Made by a program: the position numbers and the translations under genes
Source of the DNA: Halomonas chromatireducens
Lineage (GTDB): Bacteria; Pseudomonadota; Gammaproteobacteria; Pseudomonadales; Halomonadaceae
Reading direction: 5' to 3'
DNA: 64,000 nucleotides
NCBI RefSeq assembly: GCF_001545155.1
Contig: NZ_CP014226.1
Coordinates: 595,926-659,925 of the forward strand
The notes under the pieces: model-generated
The model's input: the letters and a program-made list of their open reading frames with translations, nothing else
Told to the model about the DNA's origin: nothing
Databases searched by the model: none
Shown: positions 56,355-64,000 of the stretch, piece by piece
Numbering within the stretch: the first letter of the stretch is position 1
Layout of the letters: each line of letters starts with the position of its first letter

Positions 56355-57620
56355 ATGCTCTGGGTTATCGGAGCCACTATTCTGGCCACCAGCTTGGTGC
56401 TCGTATTGTTGCAGAACTTCATGACACCCGGGGACGTGATGGAGCGCAAGATCGAACACCACCACGCTGTCTCGGATCCGCAGTTTCGGCGCGAGATGTC
56501 GGTTTTGCTTGGCCCTGCGATAGTGGCCGGCAATCAAGTGGCCGCGCTGCAAAACGGCGACGAGATTTTTCCGGCGATGCTGGAGGCCATTCGCTCGGCG
56601 CAGGCTTCAATCACGTTCGAGACCTTCATTTACTGGTCTGGTGACATTGGTGAAACATTCTCGAAAGCGCTCTCCGAACGTGCCCGTGCGGGCGTGCCGG
56701 TTCGCGTCACCATCGACTGGGTCGGCAGCAACAAGATGGAGCAGTCACTGCTGGACTCCATGCAGGCCGCGGGTGTGCAGTTGCATCGCTATCGGCCGTT
56801 GCACTGGTACAACCTGGGCCGCATGAACAACCGCACGCATCGCAAGCTGCTGGTGGTCGATGGCCGCATCGGGTTCACCGGCGGGGTAGGCATCGCGGAT
56901 CTGTGGACTGGCGACGGAGGCGATCCCGAAAACTGGCGGGACACACACTTCCGGATTGAAGGGCCGGTAGTGGCGCAGTTGCAAGCGGCCTTCAACGACA
57001 ACTGGATCAAGACCACTGGCCAGGTGCTGAACGGCCCGAGCTATTTTCCGCCCCTAGAGGAGGCGGGTGGGATGGACGCGCATGTCTTCGTTGCCTCGCC
57101 ATCCGGCGGGAGCGAGAGCATGCATCTGATGTTTCTGCTGGCCATCGCGGCGGCCGAGGAGACCATCGACCTGGCGGCATCCTACTTTGTGCCCGACAGC
57201 ATGTTAATCGAAGCCCTGATCGCCGCCCGTGGTCGTGAGGTTCGCGTTCGCATCCTGTTGCCTGGGCCGCACATCGATGCTGTGACTGTAAAGATCGCTT
57301 CCAAGTCGGATTGGGGCGCGCTGCTTGGCGCCGGTGCCGAGATCCACATCTATCAGCCGACCATGCTGCACACGAAACTGCTGGTCATCGATGACGAGTT
57401 TGTGTCGGTGGGTTCAACCAATTTTGACATGCGTTCGATTCGGCTCAATGACGAAGCCAGCTTGAATATCTACAGCAACGATTTCGCCACTCAGATGACC
57501 GCAGTGTTCGAGGCCGATCTCCTGTCGGCTGAACCGTATTCCCTGGCTGACTGGAAGAGCCGTCCATGGCGCGAAAAGCTGTCAGAAAAGATTCTTCTAC
57601 CCATTAGATCGCAGCTTTGA
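56355..57620 (+). CDS. Phospholipase D-family cardiolipin synthase
   Basis: A 421-residue PLD-superfamily enzyme with one N-terminal membrane helix (residues about 2-20) and two HKD motifs: THRKLLVVDGRIGFTGG near 155 and LHTKLLVIDDEFVSVGSTNF near 340. Two such motifs form one active site. Best fit is cardiolipin synthase B/C type, joining or exchanging phospholipid head groups, which suits membrane remodelling under stress. ATG 56355 was chosen over an upstream TTG at 56334. Confidence 0.9.
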   Translation: MLWVIGATILATSLVLVLLQNFMTPGDVMERKIEHHHAVSDPQFRREMSVLLGPAIVAGNQVAALQNGDEIFPAMLEAIRSAQASITFETFIYWSGDIGETFSKALSERARAGVPVRVTIDWVGSNKMEQSLLDSMQAAGVQLHRYRPLHWYNLGRMNNRTHRKLLVVDGRIGFTGGVGIADLWTGDGGDPENWRDTHFRIEGPVVAQLQAAFNDNWIKTTGQVLNGPSYFPPLEEAGGMDAHVFVASPSGGSESMHLMFLLAIAAAEETIDLAASYFVPDSMLIEALIAARGREVRVRILLPGPHIDAVTVKIASKSDWGALLGAGAEIHIYQPTMLHTKLLVIDDEFVSVGSTNFDMRSIRLNDEASLNIYSNDFATQMTAVFEADLLSAEPYSLADWKSRPWREKLSEKILLPIRSQL

Positions 57621-57704
57621 AAACAGGGGAAAATTCAGTCCTGAGGCCTATGTGCTGAGGTGTTTATTGCCGGAGTTTTGTCTGAATAAAATCACCTCGC
57701 CTAA

Positions 57705-57718
57705 GTTTGGCGCCGTAC
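57705..57718 (+). promoter_or_regulatory. Stress-block dyad, site 9 (upstream of csbD 2)
   Basis: GTTTGGCGCCGTAC followed by GGAC, then a TATAACTATATT region about 12-25 bases on that could hold the -10. The whole region resembles that of csbD 1. Confidence 0.55.
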
Positions 57719-57823
57719 GGACTATGCCCCGGGCTATAACTATATTAAGAGCTCACCCTGCATCGACATGAGTCCATGGTAAGAGGGTGAGTCCAAGTGC
57801 AGCGATCATCTGGAGGTCAGCTC

Positions 57824-58003
57824 ATGAACAAGAATCAGGTCACGGGTCATGCGAAAGAAGCGAAGGGAAAGGCAAAGGAAGTTGCTGGCAAGGTGACGGG
57901 CAATAAAAGCACGGAGTACAAGGGTAAAGCCGAAAAGCAGGGCGGAAAGGCTGAAGCAAAGTACGGCGATATCAAGAGTGAAAGCAAAAAATCAAAGAAA
58001 TGA
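57824..58003 (+). CDS. CsbD family stress protein 2
   Basis: A 59-residue, Lys/Gly/Glu-rich protein with clear CsbD features: MNKNQVTGHAKEAKGKAKEV, then AGKVTGNKSTEYKGKAEKQG. TGGAGG lies upstream of the ATG. CsbD proteins are abundant, disordered general-stress proteins of unknown mechanism. Closer to the family consensus than the copy at 47364. Confidence 0.92.
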   Translation: MNKNQVTGHAKEAKGKAKEVAGKVTGNKSTEYKGKAEKQGGKAEAKYGDIKSESKKSKK

Positions 58004-58079
58004 ACGATTAATGGCACAGTCGCAGTCCGGCTTGGCGGGCTCAACCCGTGGCTGAGCCACTACCGTAGGAGGCACTCCG

Positions 58080-58124
58080 ATGAAATCGGCTGGCGCGCCC
58101 ATCAAGGACGCGACAGCCGAGAAA
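58080..58124 (+). pseudogene. Possible truncated gene after csbD 2
   Basis: AGGAGG sits seven bases before an ATG starting MKSAGAPIKDATAEK. The open frame runs to 58364, but from about 58125 it is simply antisense to a more convincing minus-strand gene. I read it as the first codons of a gene cut off near 58125, or a short non-functional frame. Confidence 0.3.
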
Positions 58125-58367
58125 TCAGGAGGGCACGTCGGAGACGGTGGCGTTGGGATCCTGACTCATCAGGTCATCGTCGCCTTCGGCGGCGCGGGGG
58201 GCAGGTTCGTCGAGCGCCTCGTCGGGAGGTGTGGCAAGCGGTGCTTCCGGCAAGCGTTCCGGCTTGAAAGGATAGCCGTGCTGCTGTTCGCCTGGCGCTT
58301 GGTCGGGCCGGCGCGTGACTTTCTTGAACGTATTCGCGGGAGCGGGGGGCTGAATTGGGGATGACAT
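58125..58367 (-). CDS. Small Pro-rich hypothetical protein (80 aa)
   Basis: ATG 58367 with GAGG six bases upstream encodes 80 residues: MSSPIQPPAPANTFKKVTRR, then GYPFKPERLPEAPLATPPDE and an acidic end (EGDDDLMSQDPNATVSDVPS). No membrane helix; likely disordered. I do not recognise it. A near-perfect stress-block dyad 83 bases upstream points at it, supporting expression as part of the same regulon. Confidence 0.55.
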   Translation of the reverse strand: MSSPIQPPAPANTFKKVTRRPDQAPGEQQHGYPFKPERLPEAPLATPPDEALDEPAPRAAEGDDDLMSQDPNATVSDVPS

Positions 58368-58716
58368 GGTGGCCTCGCGTTCTTAACGGCTTTCACGATG
58401 TCGTGAAGCATCGTTAGCACGATTCTGGCACGACGTCAGGCCGCAGTCGGTGCGCTAACGCACCCTCGGCACCGGTTGTGAAAGCGCTTCGAGCGCCCTT
58501 GAACCTGGCGGACGAAGCCCGCATCCTATTCGCATGCCACTTTAATCTGACCGGAACTGGCCAATACCGCACCGTTCTGGTCTAGAATAAGGGTATGGGT
58601 CAAAATAGCGAGAGACGCAATCTTGGCCCCAGGCGCATCGCCTGCACGGAGTGTGCAATTCGCGATGTACCCGATACATGCAGGGGGAGCCCCTGCCAGT
58701 CACAGTGGTAGACACG
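58368..58716. other. Intergenic region before nadA
   Basis: Contains the dyad at 58450-58463 (toward the minus-strand gene) and, near 58560-58600, the probable nadA promoter (GAATAAGGGTATGG is a -10-like stretch). No gene seen. This is the right edge of the stress block. Confidence 0.5.
58450..58463 (-). promoter_or_regulatory. Stress-block dyad, site 10 (upstream of the 80-aa gene)
   Basis: Minus strand GTGCGTTAGCGCAC followed by CGAC, the most symmetrical copy (plus strand GGTGCGCTAACGCACC). Confidence 0.65.
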
Positions 58717-59745
58717 ATGACGATCATGACTTCCAGAATTGAGGTGCGCGAGCACCTTGCCCGCGCCTACTGCCCCACCCGGATTCCCGCCGAGGACGAT
58801 GCTCGCGTCGCCGAGATCAAGCGGCTGCTCCAGGAGCAGAATGCCGTGCTGGTGGCCCACTACTATACCGACGACGCCATCCAGCAGCTGGCAGAAGAGA
58901 CCGGCGGCTGCGTCGCCGACTCTCTCGAAATGGCTCGCTTCGGCGCGCGCCACGAAGCCGACACCCTGGTAGTGGCCGGGGTGCGCTTCATGGGCGAGAC
59001 CGCCAAGATCCTCTCTCCCGAGAAGCGAGTGTTGATGCCGAGCCTGGAGGCGACCTGCTCGCTCGACATCGGCTGTCCCGCCGACGAGTTCGGTGCTTTC
59101 TGCGACGCGCATCCCGATCGTACCGTGGTGGTCTATGCCAATACCTCTGCGGCGGTGAAGGCGCGTGCCGACTGGGTGGTGACCTCCTCCATCGCGGTAG
59201 ACGTCATCGAGCACCTGCAGGCCCGCGGCGAGAAGATACTCTGGGCGCCGGACAAGCACCTGGGTGGCTATATCCAGCAGAAGACCGGTGCCGACATGCT
59301 GCTGTGGGACGGTGCCTGCATCGTCCACGAGGAGTTCAAGGCCAAGGGTATCGAGGACTTGAAGGCGCTCTACCCGGAAGCGGCAGTCCTGGTGCATCCC
59401 GAGTCGCCGGCCGCGGTGGTCGAACTTGCCGATGTGACGGGGTCGACGTCGCAGCTGATCAAGGCGGCCAAGGAGCTGCCCCACGACACGCTGATCGTGG
59501 CCACCGACCGCGGCATCTTCTTCAAGATGCAGCAGGCGGTGCCCGGCAAGACCCTGTTCGAGGCGCCCACCGCCGGTAGCGGTGCGACCTGCAAGAGTTG
59601 CGCCCACTGCCCCTGGATGGCGATGAATGCGCTGGACAACATGGCCGGCGCCCTGCGCGAGGGTAGCGGCGAGATCTTCGTCGACGACGCCTTGCGTCAC
59701 GCCGCCCTCAAGCCACTGGAGCGTATGCTCAACTTCCAGAGGTAG
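58717..59745 (+). CDS. nadA: Quinolinate synthase NadA
   Basis: A 342-residue 4Fe-4S enzyme condensing iminoaspartate and dihydroxyacetone phosphate to quinolinate for NAD synthesis. Cluster cysteines are expected in [17 protein letters not shown], near 110-125, and [13 protein letters not shown] near 300. [19 protein letters not shown] near residue 45 and [20 protein letters not shown] near 225 are family blocks. Start is uncertain: ATG 58717 or 58726; an upstream frame to 58651 looks unlikely. Single gene. Confidence 0.95.
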   Translation: MTIMTSRIEVREHLARAYCPTRIPAEDDARVAEIKRLLQEQNAVLVAHYYTDDAIQQLAEETGGCVADSLEMARFGARHEADTLVVAGVRFMGETAKILSPEKRVLMPSLEATCSLDIGCPADEFGAFCDAHPDRTVVVYANTSAAVKARADWVVTSSIAVDVIEHLQARGEKILWAPDKHLGGYIQQKTGADMLLWDGACIVHEEFKAKGIEDLKALYPEAAVLVHPESPAAVVELADVTGSTSQLIKAAKELPHDTLIVATDRGIFFKMQQAVPGKTLFEAPTAGSGATCKSCAHCPWMAMNALDNMAGALREGSGEIFVDDALRHAALKPLERMLNFQR

Positions 59746-59947
59746 CCAGCAAGAATGACTTCGAAGCAGGCATGCTCGCTTGCGCCGTGACGAAACCCTG
59801 ACGCTCCACGAGCCGGACCGCGTCGGACTGGAACAAGGTCCCTCTTGCCAGTCCTCAATCGACATCCCTGTCGATTGACGCTGTCCGGCTCGTTTGCGTC
59901 AGCGTCCCGGCTAAACCGCTTACATGCCGCTTCTCTCCTTATCGCGG

Positions 59948-61396
59948 CTAGAACTTCTCCAGCGTTTCGCGGTAGCCCACGAAGTCCTCACGCCGCTGCG
60001 CGATGCGCGCTGCAGCGTTGCCATCGGCGCTTCGCTCGGCGACCTGCTTGGCTATGTCGAGCTGCCGAATGGCCTGGTCGATGCTGCCGGTCAGCTGCAT
60101 ATGCTCGGCTCGGGCCAGGTGGCCCCAGGCCTCGCGATCGCTGCGGCCTGCGGCCTCGGCGAGCAGGGTGAAGACCTGGGGGTCCTCCGGACGTCGCTCG
60201 GCCAGTTCGCGCAGGACGCGGTATGCCTCGTTGGGATCCCGTTGCAGCAGCGCTTCGCCCATGATGCGGGTGGCAGGCATATAGCCAGGCATCAGCCTCA
60301 GCTGGCGTCGGCTTCGCTCGATGGCATCCTCATAGCGACCGGCATCGAAGGCGACCTCCGCGGCGCTGGCGGGAATCATGGCGAGGTCGGGTAGCTCACG
60401 GGCCAGGCCATCCAGGGCGGCGAGAGCGCTCTCGGTATTGCCCCGCTGGGCCTCGATCAGAGCGTCGAGATAGCGTCGTGCCGTATCCGGGGCGTCGTCC
60501 TGTGCCAGGCGATTGACCGCTTGCTGCGGATCGCGCTGGTGGATCGTCAGCAGGGCGCGGGCGCGAATCAGGTGATAGGTTGGCCCGCTATTGCGAGACT
60601 CAGCGGCTTCCAGCTGCGAGGCTCGTGATTCGGCGTCGCTGATCCGGGATTCGGTCAGCGGGTGGGTGAGAAGGAACTCCGGAGGGTTGCCGCCCTGGAG
60701 GCTGGCCTGTCGCTGCATGGCGCGGAACATGCGGACCATGGCCTGTGGGTCGAAGCCAGCCTGGGACATGGCTTGCAGGCCGATGCGATCGGCCTCTTGC
60801 TCGAAGCGCCGGGAGTAGCTCAACTGATCCTGTATAAAGGCCGCCTGTGAGCCCATGGCGGCGGCCACGCCGGCGTCGCCGCCGCCGCTGGCAGCGATCA
60901 GCATGCCGGCCAGCATGGCCGCCATGGCGGGGATCTGGGTCTGCTCGGCACGGGCCTGGCCGCGTGCATAGTGGCGTTGAGAGAGATGGCCCAGTTCATG
61001 GGCCAGCACCGAGGCCACCGCATCCTCTTCGTCGGCGAAGGCGAACAGGCCAGCGTTCAGGCCAATGACGCCGCCCGGTACGGCGAAGGCATTGAGGGTG
61101 CGACTATCGACCAGGGTCACGACCGTGCGGGATCCATCAACACCGCTGTGGGGAACCAGGCGTGCCAGCAGTGACTCCACATAGTCCTGGGCGATGGGAT
61201 CCTGCCACTGAGGCGCACGGGCGCGGAACTGGCGCAGCCAGGCGCGGCCCAGGCGATACTCTTCACCGCTTATGGCCTGGCTGCCGGTGGTCAGGCTGGG
61301 CAAGCCATAGTCATCCGCGGCGCTAGCCGGACCGGTAAGAACAAGCGCCAGCACCAAGGCGCTGCCGGTCAGGAAGGTGCGGATGTTACGCAGCAT
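59948..61396 (-). CDS. bepA: M48-family periplasmic metalloprotease BepA
   Basis: A 482-residue zinc protease and chaperone for outer-membrane protein assembly. A signal peptide ends near ASA-ADD; the zinc motif HELGH is in VASVLAHELGHLSQRHYA near residue 130, with the third ligand Glu in SRRFEQEADRIGLQAM. The C-terminal third is a tetratricopeptide repeat domain. ATG 61396 follows GAGG by six bases and fits BepA length (487 in E. coli); longer frames start at 61411, 61438 or 61513. Divergent from the TusA-like gene. Confidence 0.94.
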   Translation of the reverse strand: MLRNIRTFLTGSALVLALVLTGPASAADDYGLPSLTTGSQAISGEEYRLGRAWLRQFRARAPQWQDPIAQDYVESLLARLVPHSGVDGSRTVVTLVDSRTLNAFAVPGGVIGLNAGLFAFADEEDAVASVLAHELGHLSQRHYARGQARAEQTQIPAMAAMLAGMLIAASGGGDAGVAAAMGSQAAFIQDQLSYSRRFEQEADRIGLQAMSQAGFDPQAMVRMFRAMQRQASLQGGNPPEFLLTHPLTESRISDAESRASQLEAAESRNSGPTYHLIRARALLTIHQRDPQQAVNRLAQDDAPDTARRYLDALIEAQRGNTESALAALDGLARELPDLAMIPASAAEVAFDAGRYEDAIERSRRQLRLMPGYMPATRIMGEALLQRDPNEAYRVLRELAERRPEDPQVFTLLAEAAGRSDREAWGHLARAEHMQLTGSIDQAIRQLDIAKQVAERSADGNAAARIAQRREDFVGYRETLEKF

Positions 61397-61536
61397 GGCC
61401 AACCTCGTCATAATGGGGATCGAATGCTTATCCGACATTGATTCGACCTGTAAAGTGCCTTTAAATCTCAGGGGCTTTGACGTTCGCAAGAGCGTCACCC
61501 TTATTTGCGACAACCTGCATTCTCCCGGGAGTTACC

Positions 61537-61785
61537 ATGGCTGTGCAACCAGATGACGTGCTCGACGCCTGCGGCCTGCCGTGCCCGCTACCGCTGCTGA
61601 AGGCGAAGCAGGGACTGGCCAGGCTCAAGGCCGGCCAGCTTCTTGAGGTCATCGCTACCGATGCGGGTTCCTGGCGTGACTTCGAGACCTTCGCCGAGCA
61701 GAGCATTCATGAACTGGTGGCGCGTGAAGAGCGAGGCGAGCGTTTTCACTACTGGATTCGCAAGGGCGAGGAGCCTGTTTCATGA
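61537..61785 (+). CDS. TusA-like sulfurtransferase family protein
   Basis: An 82-residue TusA/SirA-type protein with the family motif DACGLPCPLPLLKAKQGLAR (CPxP with the active Cys) at residues about 10-29. TusA carries persulfide for tRNA thiolation and molybdenum cofactor; which member this is cannot be decided. The extra Cys at position 12 is unusual. GGGAG precedes the ATG. Overlaps the next gene by ATGA. Confidence 0.88.
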   Translation: MAVQPDDVLDACGLPCPLPLLKAKQGLARLKAGQLLEVIATDAGSWRDFETFAEQSIHELVAREERGERFHYWIRKGEEPVS

Positions 61786-62885
61786 CCCTGCGTCAGGTCT
61801 TCAAGAGCTGGGTAGATCATTACTTCTCCGATGAGGAGGCAGTGATCCTGCTGGTGGTGCTGATACTGGGCTTCGCGGTAGTGATCCTGTTCGGTCGCAT
61901 GCTGGCGCCTTTCCTCACCGCCCTCGTGATTGCCTTTCTGCTGCAGGGCGGCGTCAATGCCATGACGCGCCGAGGCGTACCCCACCTGCTGTCGGTGATC
62001 GTGGTATTTCTGGGGTTCATTGGCATACTAATGGCGTTGGCCTTCATCCTGATGCCGCTGATATGGAATCAGCTGGTGGGCCTGGTCCAGGAGACACCGC
62101 GGATGTTCGCCAGCAGCCAGCGCTGGCTGGGCGACCTGCAGGAGCGCTATCCCAATCTGGTGACGCCAGATCAGGTGCAGGAGTGGATCGGTGTCGCCGG
62201 GCGGGAGATGACCCAGTTCGGTCAAAGGATGCTGACCCTGTCGCTAGCCTCGCTGGGCAACGTCCTGTCGTTGATCATTTACCTGGTTCTGGTGCCCATT
62301 CTGGTTTTCTTCCTGCTCAAGGACCGCGACCAATTGGTGGCATTCACGCTCTCGCTGATGCCCCAGAAGCGTCACCTGATGACCCGCATCTGGCATGAGA
62401 TGGACGATCAGATTGCCAACTATGTGCGCGGCAAGTTCATCGAGATCATCATTGTCGGGACCGTGACGTTCTTCACCTTTGCTTTCTTCGGTCTGCCCTA
62501 TTCGGCGCTTCTGGCGGTACTGGTGGGGTTCTCGGTGCTGGTGCCCTACATCGGTGCTGCCGTCGCAACACTACCGGTGGCGGCGGTTGCCGGATTTCAT
62601 TTTGGCCTCAGCGACCAGTTCCTCTATGTCTTGATTGCCTATGGCATCATCCAGGCGCTGGATGGCAATGTACTGGTGCCGATCCTGTTTTCTGAGGCGG
62701 TCAACCTGCACCCGGTTTCCATCATCGTCGCGGTGCTCTTCTTCGGCGGTGTCTGGGGGTTCTGGGGCATCTTCTTTGCCATTCCACTCGCTACCTTGCT
62801 CAAGGCGCTGGTCTACGCCTGGCCTCGTGGCATCCAGCAGCATCAGGCGGAGGAGGGCGTCGTCGAGGAGGTCGTGGAGAAGTGA
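61782..62885 (+). CDS. AI-2E-type (PerM) permease, copy 2
   Basis: A 367-residue inner-membrane protein of the PerM/AI-2E family, about eight hydrophobic segments; FLLKDRDQLVAFTLSLMP, near 175, and VSIIVAVLFFGGVWGFWGI near 310 are typical. Different from the copy at 45853-47016. A tusA-like/perM/bepA neighbourhood is common in gammaproteobacteria. Transported substrate not known. Confidence 0.92.
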   Translation: MTLRQVFKSWVDHYFSDEEAVILLVVLILGFAVVILFGRMLAPFLTALVIAFLLQGGVNAMTRRGVPHLLSVIVVFLGFIGILMALAFILMPLIWNQLVGLVQETPRMFASSQRWLGDLQERYPNLVTPDQVQEWIGVAGREMTQFGQRMLTLSLASLGNVLSLIIYLVLVPILVFFLLKDRDQLVAFTLSLMPQKRHLMTRIWHEMDDQIANYVRGKFIEIIIVGTVTFFTFAFFGLPYSALLAVLVGFSVLVPYIGAAVATLPVAAVAGFHFGLSDQFLYVLIAYGIIQALDGNVLVPILFSEAVNLHPVSIIVAVLFFGGVWGFWGIFFAIPLATLLKALVYAWPRGIQQHQAEEGVVEEVVEK

Positions 62886-62904
62886 GGCAGGCAACAGGAT
62901 GAGA

Positions 62905-62924
62905 GGGCGGAGGGGCCTCCGCCC
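62905..62924. terminator. Hairpin between perM and bcp
   Basis: A 9-bp perfect stem (GGGCGGAGG / CCTCCGCCC) with a 2-base loop between the convergent genes. No long T run. Confidence 0.55.
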
Positions 62925-62947
62925 AGTACACCGGGCGGAAGCTGTCA

Positions 62948-63424
62948 TTAACCAGCGGCATATAGTGCCTGGGCAGCCTCGAGCACTTCATCGGCATGGC
63001 CCGGAACCTTGACGCCACGCCACTCCCGGGCCAGCTTGCCTTCCGCATCGATCAGGAATGTGCTGCGCTCGATGCCCATGTGCTCCTTGCCGTAGAGTTT
63101 CTTGAGCTTGATGACATCGAACAGCCGACAGACGGTCTCATCCTTGTCGGAGATCAGCTCAAAGTTGAAGGCCTGCTTGGCCTTGAAGTTCTCCTGGGCA
63201 CGGATGCCGTCGCGGGACACGCCGAGTACGACCGTATTGGCGGCCTCGAAGTCGCTCATGCGGTCGCGAAAATCGCCGCCCTCGGTGGTGCAGCCGGGCG
63301 TGCTGGCCTTGGGATAGAAAAAGAGGACCACCTGCCGGCCCTTGAGTTCGGACAGGGTGACTGTCGTACCGCCGGTGGCGGTAGCGGTAAAGCTTGGCGC
63401 GGATTGGCCGATGGCAAGCGTCAT
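62948..63424 (-). CDS. bcp: Thioredoxin-dependent peroxiredoxin Bcp
   Basis: A 158-residue peroxiredoxin of the Bcp/PrxQ group. The peroxidatic Cys is in FFYPKASTPGCTTEGGDFRD near residue 45. The resolving Cys found five residues later in E. coli Bcp is replaced by Gly, so the enzyme is 1-Cys or uses Cys near 98 (DETVCRLF). Reduces hydroperoxides with thioredoxin. Start ATG 63424; dapA lies upstream on the other strand. Confidence 0.94.
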   Translation of the reverse strand: MTLAIGQSAPSFTATATGGTTVTLSELKGRQVVLFFYPKASTPGCTTEGGDFRDRMSDFEAANTVVLGVSRDGIRAQENFKAKQAFNFELISDKDETVCRLFDVIKLKKLYGKEHMGIERSTFLIDAEGKLAREWRGVKVPGHADEVLEAAQALYAAG

Positions 63425-63604
63425 GTCGGGGATCCTTGGTTTTTGATAAGGTCTTGATTACACGCAATAGCGCCACGTCTGTCAAAGTCTCCGGTGCGTG
63501 CCGCTGTACAGCCTTCGGCCGCCTGAGTACCATTTACCCTTTGCATCGAGGGGCCTGCCGACAATTGGTACCCGAGAGCGGCATGAGCGGAGAGGAACGA
63601 GAGG

Positions 63605-64000
63605 ATGATCACTGGCAGTATCGTCGCCCTGGCGACGCCGATGAAGGTCAATGGCGACATCGACTGGGAGGCGCTGCGCCGCTTGGTGAACTTTCACCTC
63701 GACAATGGCACCGATGGCATTGTCGCGGCCGGCACCACCGGTGAGCCCACCACCATGTCATTTGCCGAACACTTCGACGTGATACGCACCGTGGTGGAAG
63801 AGGTCAACGGTCGCATCCCGGTTATCGCCGGAACCGGAGCCAATGCTACTTCGGAAGCCGTGGAACTGGCACGCTATGCCAGTGAAGTGGGCGCCGATTA
63901 CTGCCTCTCGGTGTGCCCCTATTACAACAAGCCGACTCAGGAAGGGCTGTATCAGCATTTCAAGGCAGTGGCCGCGGGCAGTCAACTTCCGGTGATTCTC
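63605..64000 (+). CDS. dapA: 4-hydroxy-tetrahydrodipicolinate synthase DapA, partial
   Basis: The first 132 codons of DapA, cut by the window edge. [20 protein letters not shown] is the N terminus, [20 protein letters not shown], near 38, carries the Thr-Thr catalytic pair, and [18 protein letters not shown], near 100, includes the active-site Tyr. The Schiff-base Lys would lie beyond the edge. The enzyme joins pyruvate and aspartate semialdehyde for lysine. AGGA lies upstream of ATG 63605. Confidence 0.95.
   Translation, partial: MITGSIVALATPMKVNGDIDWEALRRLVNFHLDNGTDGIVAAGTTGEPTTMSFAEHFDVIRTVVEEVNGRIPVIAGTGANATSEAVELARYASEVGADYCLSVCPYYNKPTQEGLYQHFKAVAAGSQLPVIL

Overview
The window looks like a chromosomal segment of a Halomonas-type gammaproteobacterium (Halomonadaceae). 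This is inferred from GC-rich coding sequence, the mix of housekeeping genes (typA, thiC, scpA-scpB-rluB, nadA, bepA, bcp, dapA), a MaoC-Pta fusion paired with an acetate kinase, and TRAP/TTT-type transport remnants. No database search was possible, so the genus is an inference.

Layout. 1-3.1 kb: 3' end of an IS3-type transposase, typA and a small glycosyltransferase-like gene. 3.2-9.7 kb: a carboxylic-acid catabolic locus with two tandem tctC genes, a tctA remnant, a LysR regulator, a class III CoA-transferase, an HMG-CoA-lyase-type enzyme and a FadR-type GntR regulator. 9.9-11.2 kb: a 3'-truncated oligopeptide-type binding protein. 11.2-13.3 kb: divergent lysE/mocR pair. 13.3-16.6 kb: ackA, maoC-pta, ridA. 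16.6-18.3 kb: gluconate regulator and kinase plus a scrap of their upstream gene. 18.3-21.5 kb: a PotD/PotB/PotC-like ABC importer lacking its ATPase and the start of its binding protein. 21.7-26.2 kb: a ThiO-like oxidase and a second, classical ackA-pta pair. 26.2-31.8 kb: a MITE-like element, an EamA exporter, an outer-membrane barrel, a DUF1887 (Card1/Can2-like) protein with degenerate motifs, and thiC with a TPP riboswitch. 32.0-35.1 kb: a head-to-head fusion of 5'-truncated tenA and 5'-truncated purL. 36-41.9 kb: enoyl-CoA hydratase, radD, scpA-scpB-rluB and two tRNA-Lys genes.

42.0-58.5 kb is a stress-protein block. It holds small membrane peptides, a diguanylate cyclase, two Crp-like regulators, DUF883, AI-2E-type, CsbD, PRC-barrel, CheB-CheR-PAS, YqaE/Pmp3, ferritin-like, holin-X and DUF3618 proteins, an FAD oxidoreductase and a phospholipase D/cardiolipin synthase. 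Reading the upstream regions by eye, I find a shared dyad, GTnnG-N4-CnnAC usually followed by MGAC, upstream of ten transcription units in this block. Each copy has its GAC tail pointing toward the gene, and the two Crp-like genes carry it too. The 5-4-5 geometry is that of CRP/FNR boxes. I propose a self-contained stress regulon controlled by one or both local Crp-like proteins.

58.7-64 kb returns to housekeeping genes: nadA, bepA, a TusA-like gene, a second AI-2E/PerM permease, bcp and the start of dapA.

Four gene-truncating junctions occur near 5.77, 11.08, 18.27 and 32.29 kb, with no insertion sequence at any of them. They are either recent deletions or assembly joins; read mapping would decide.
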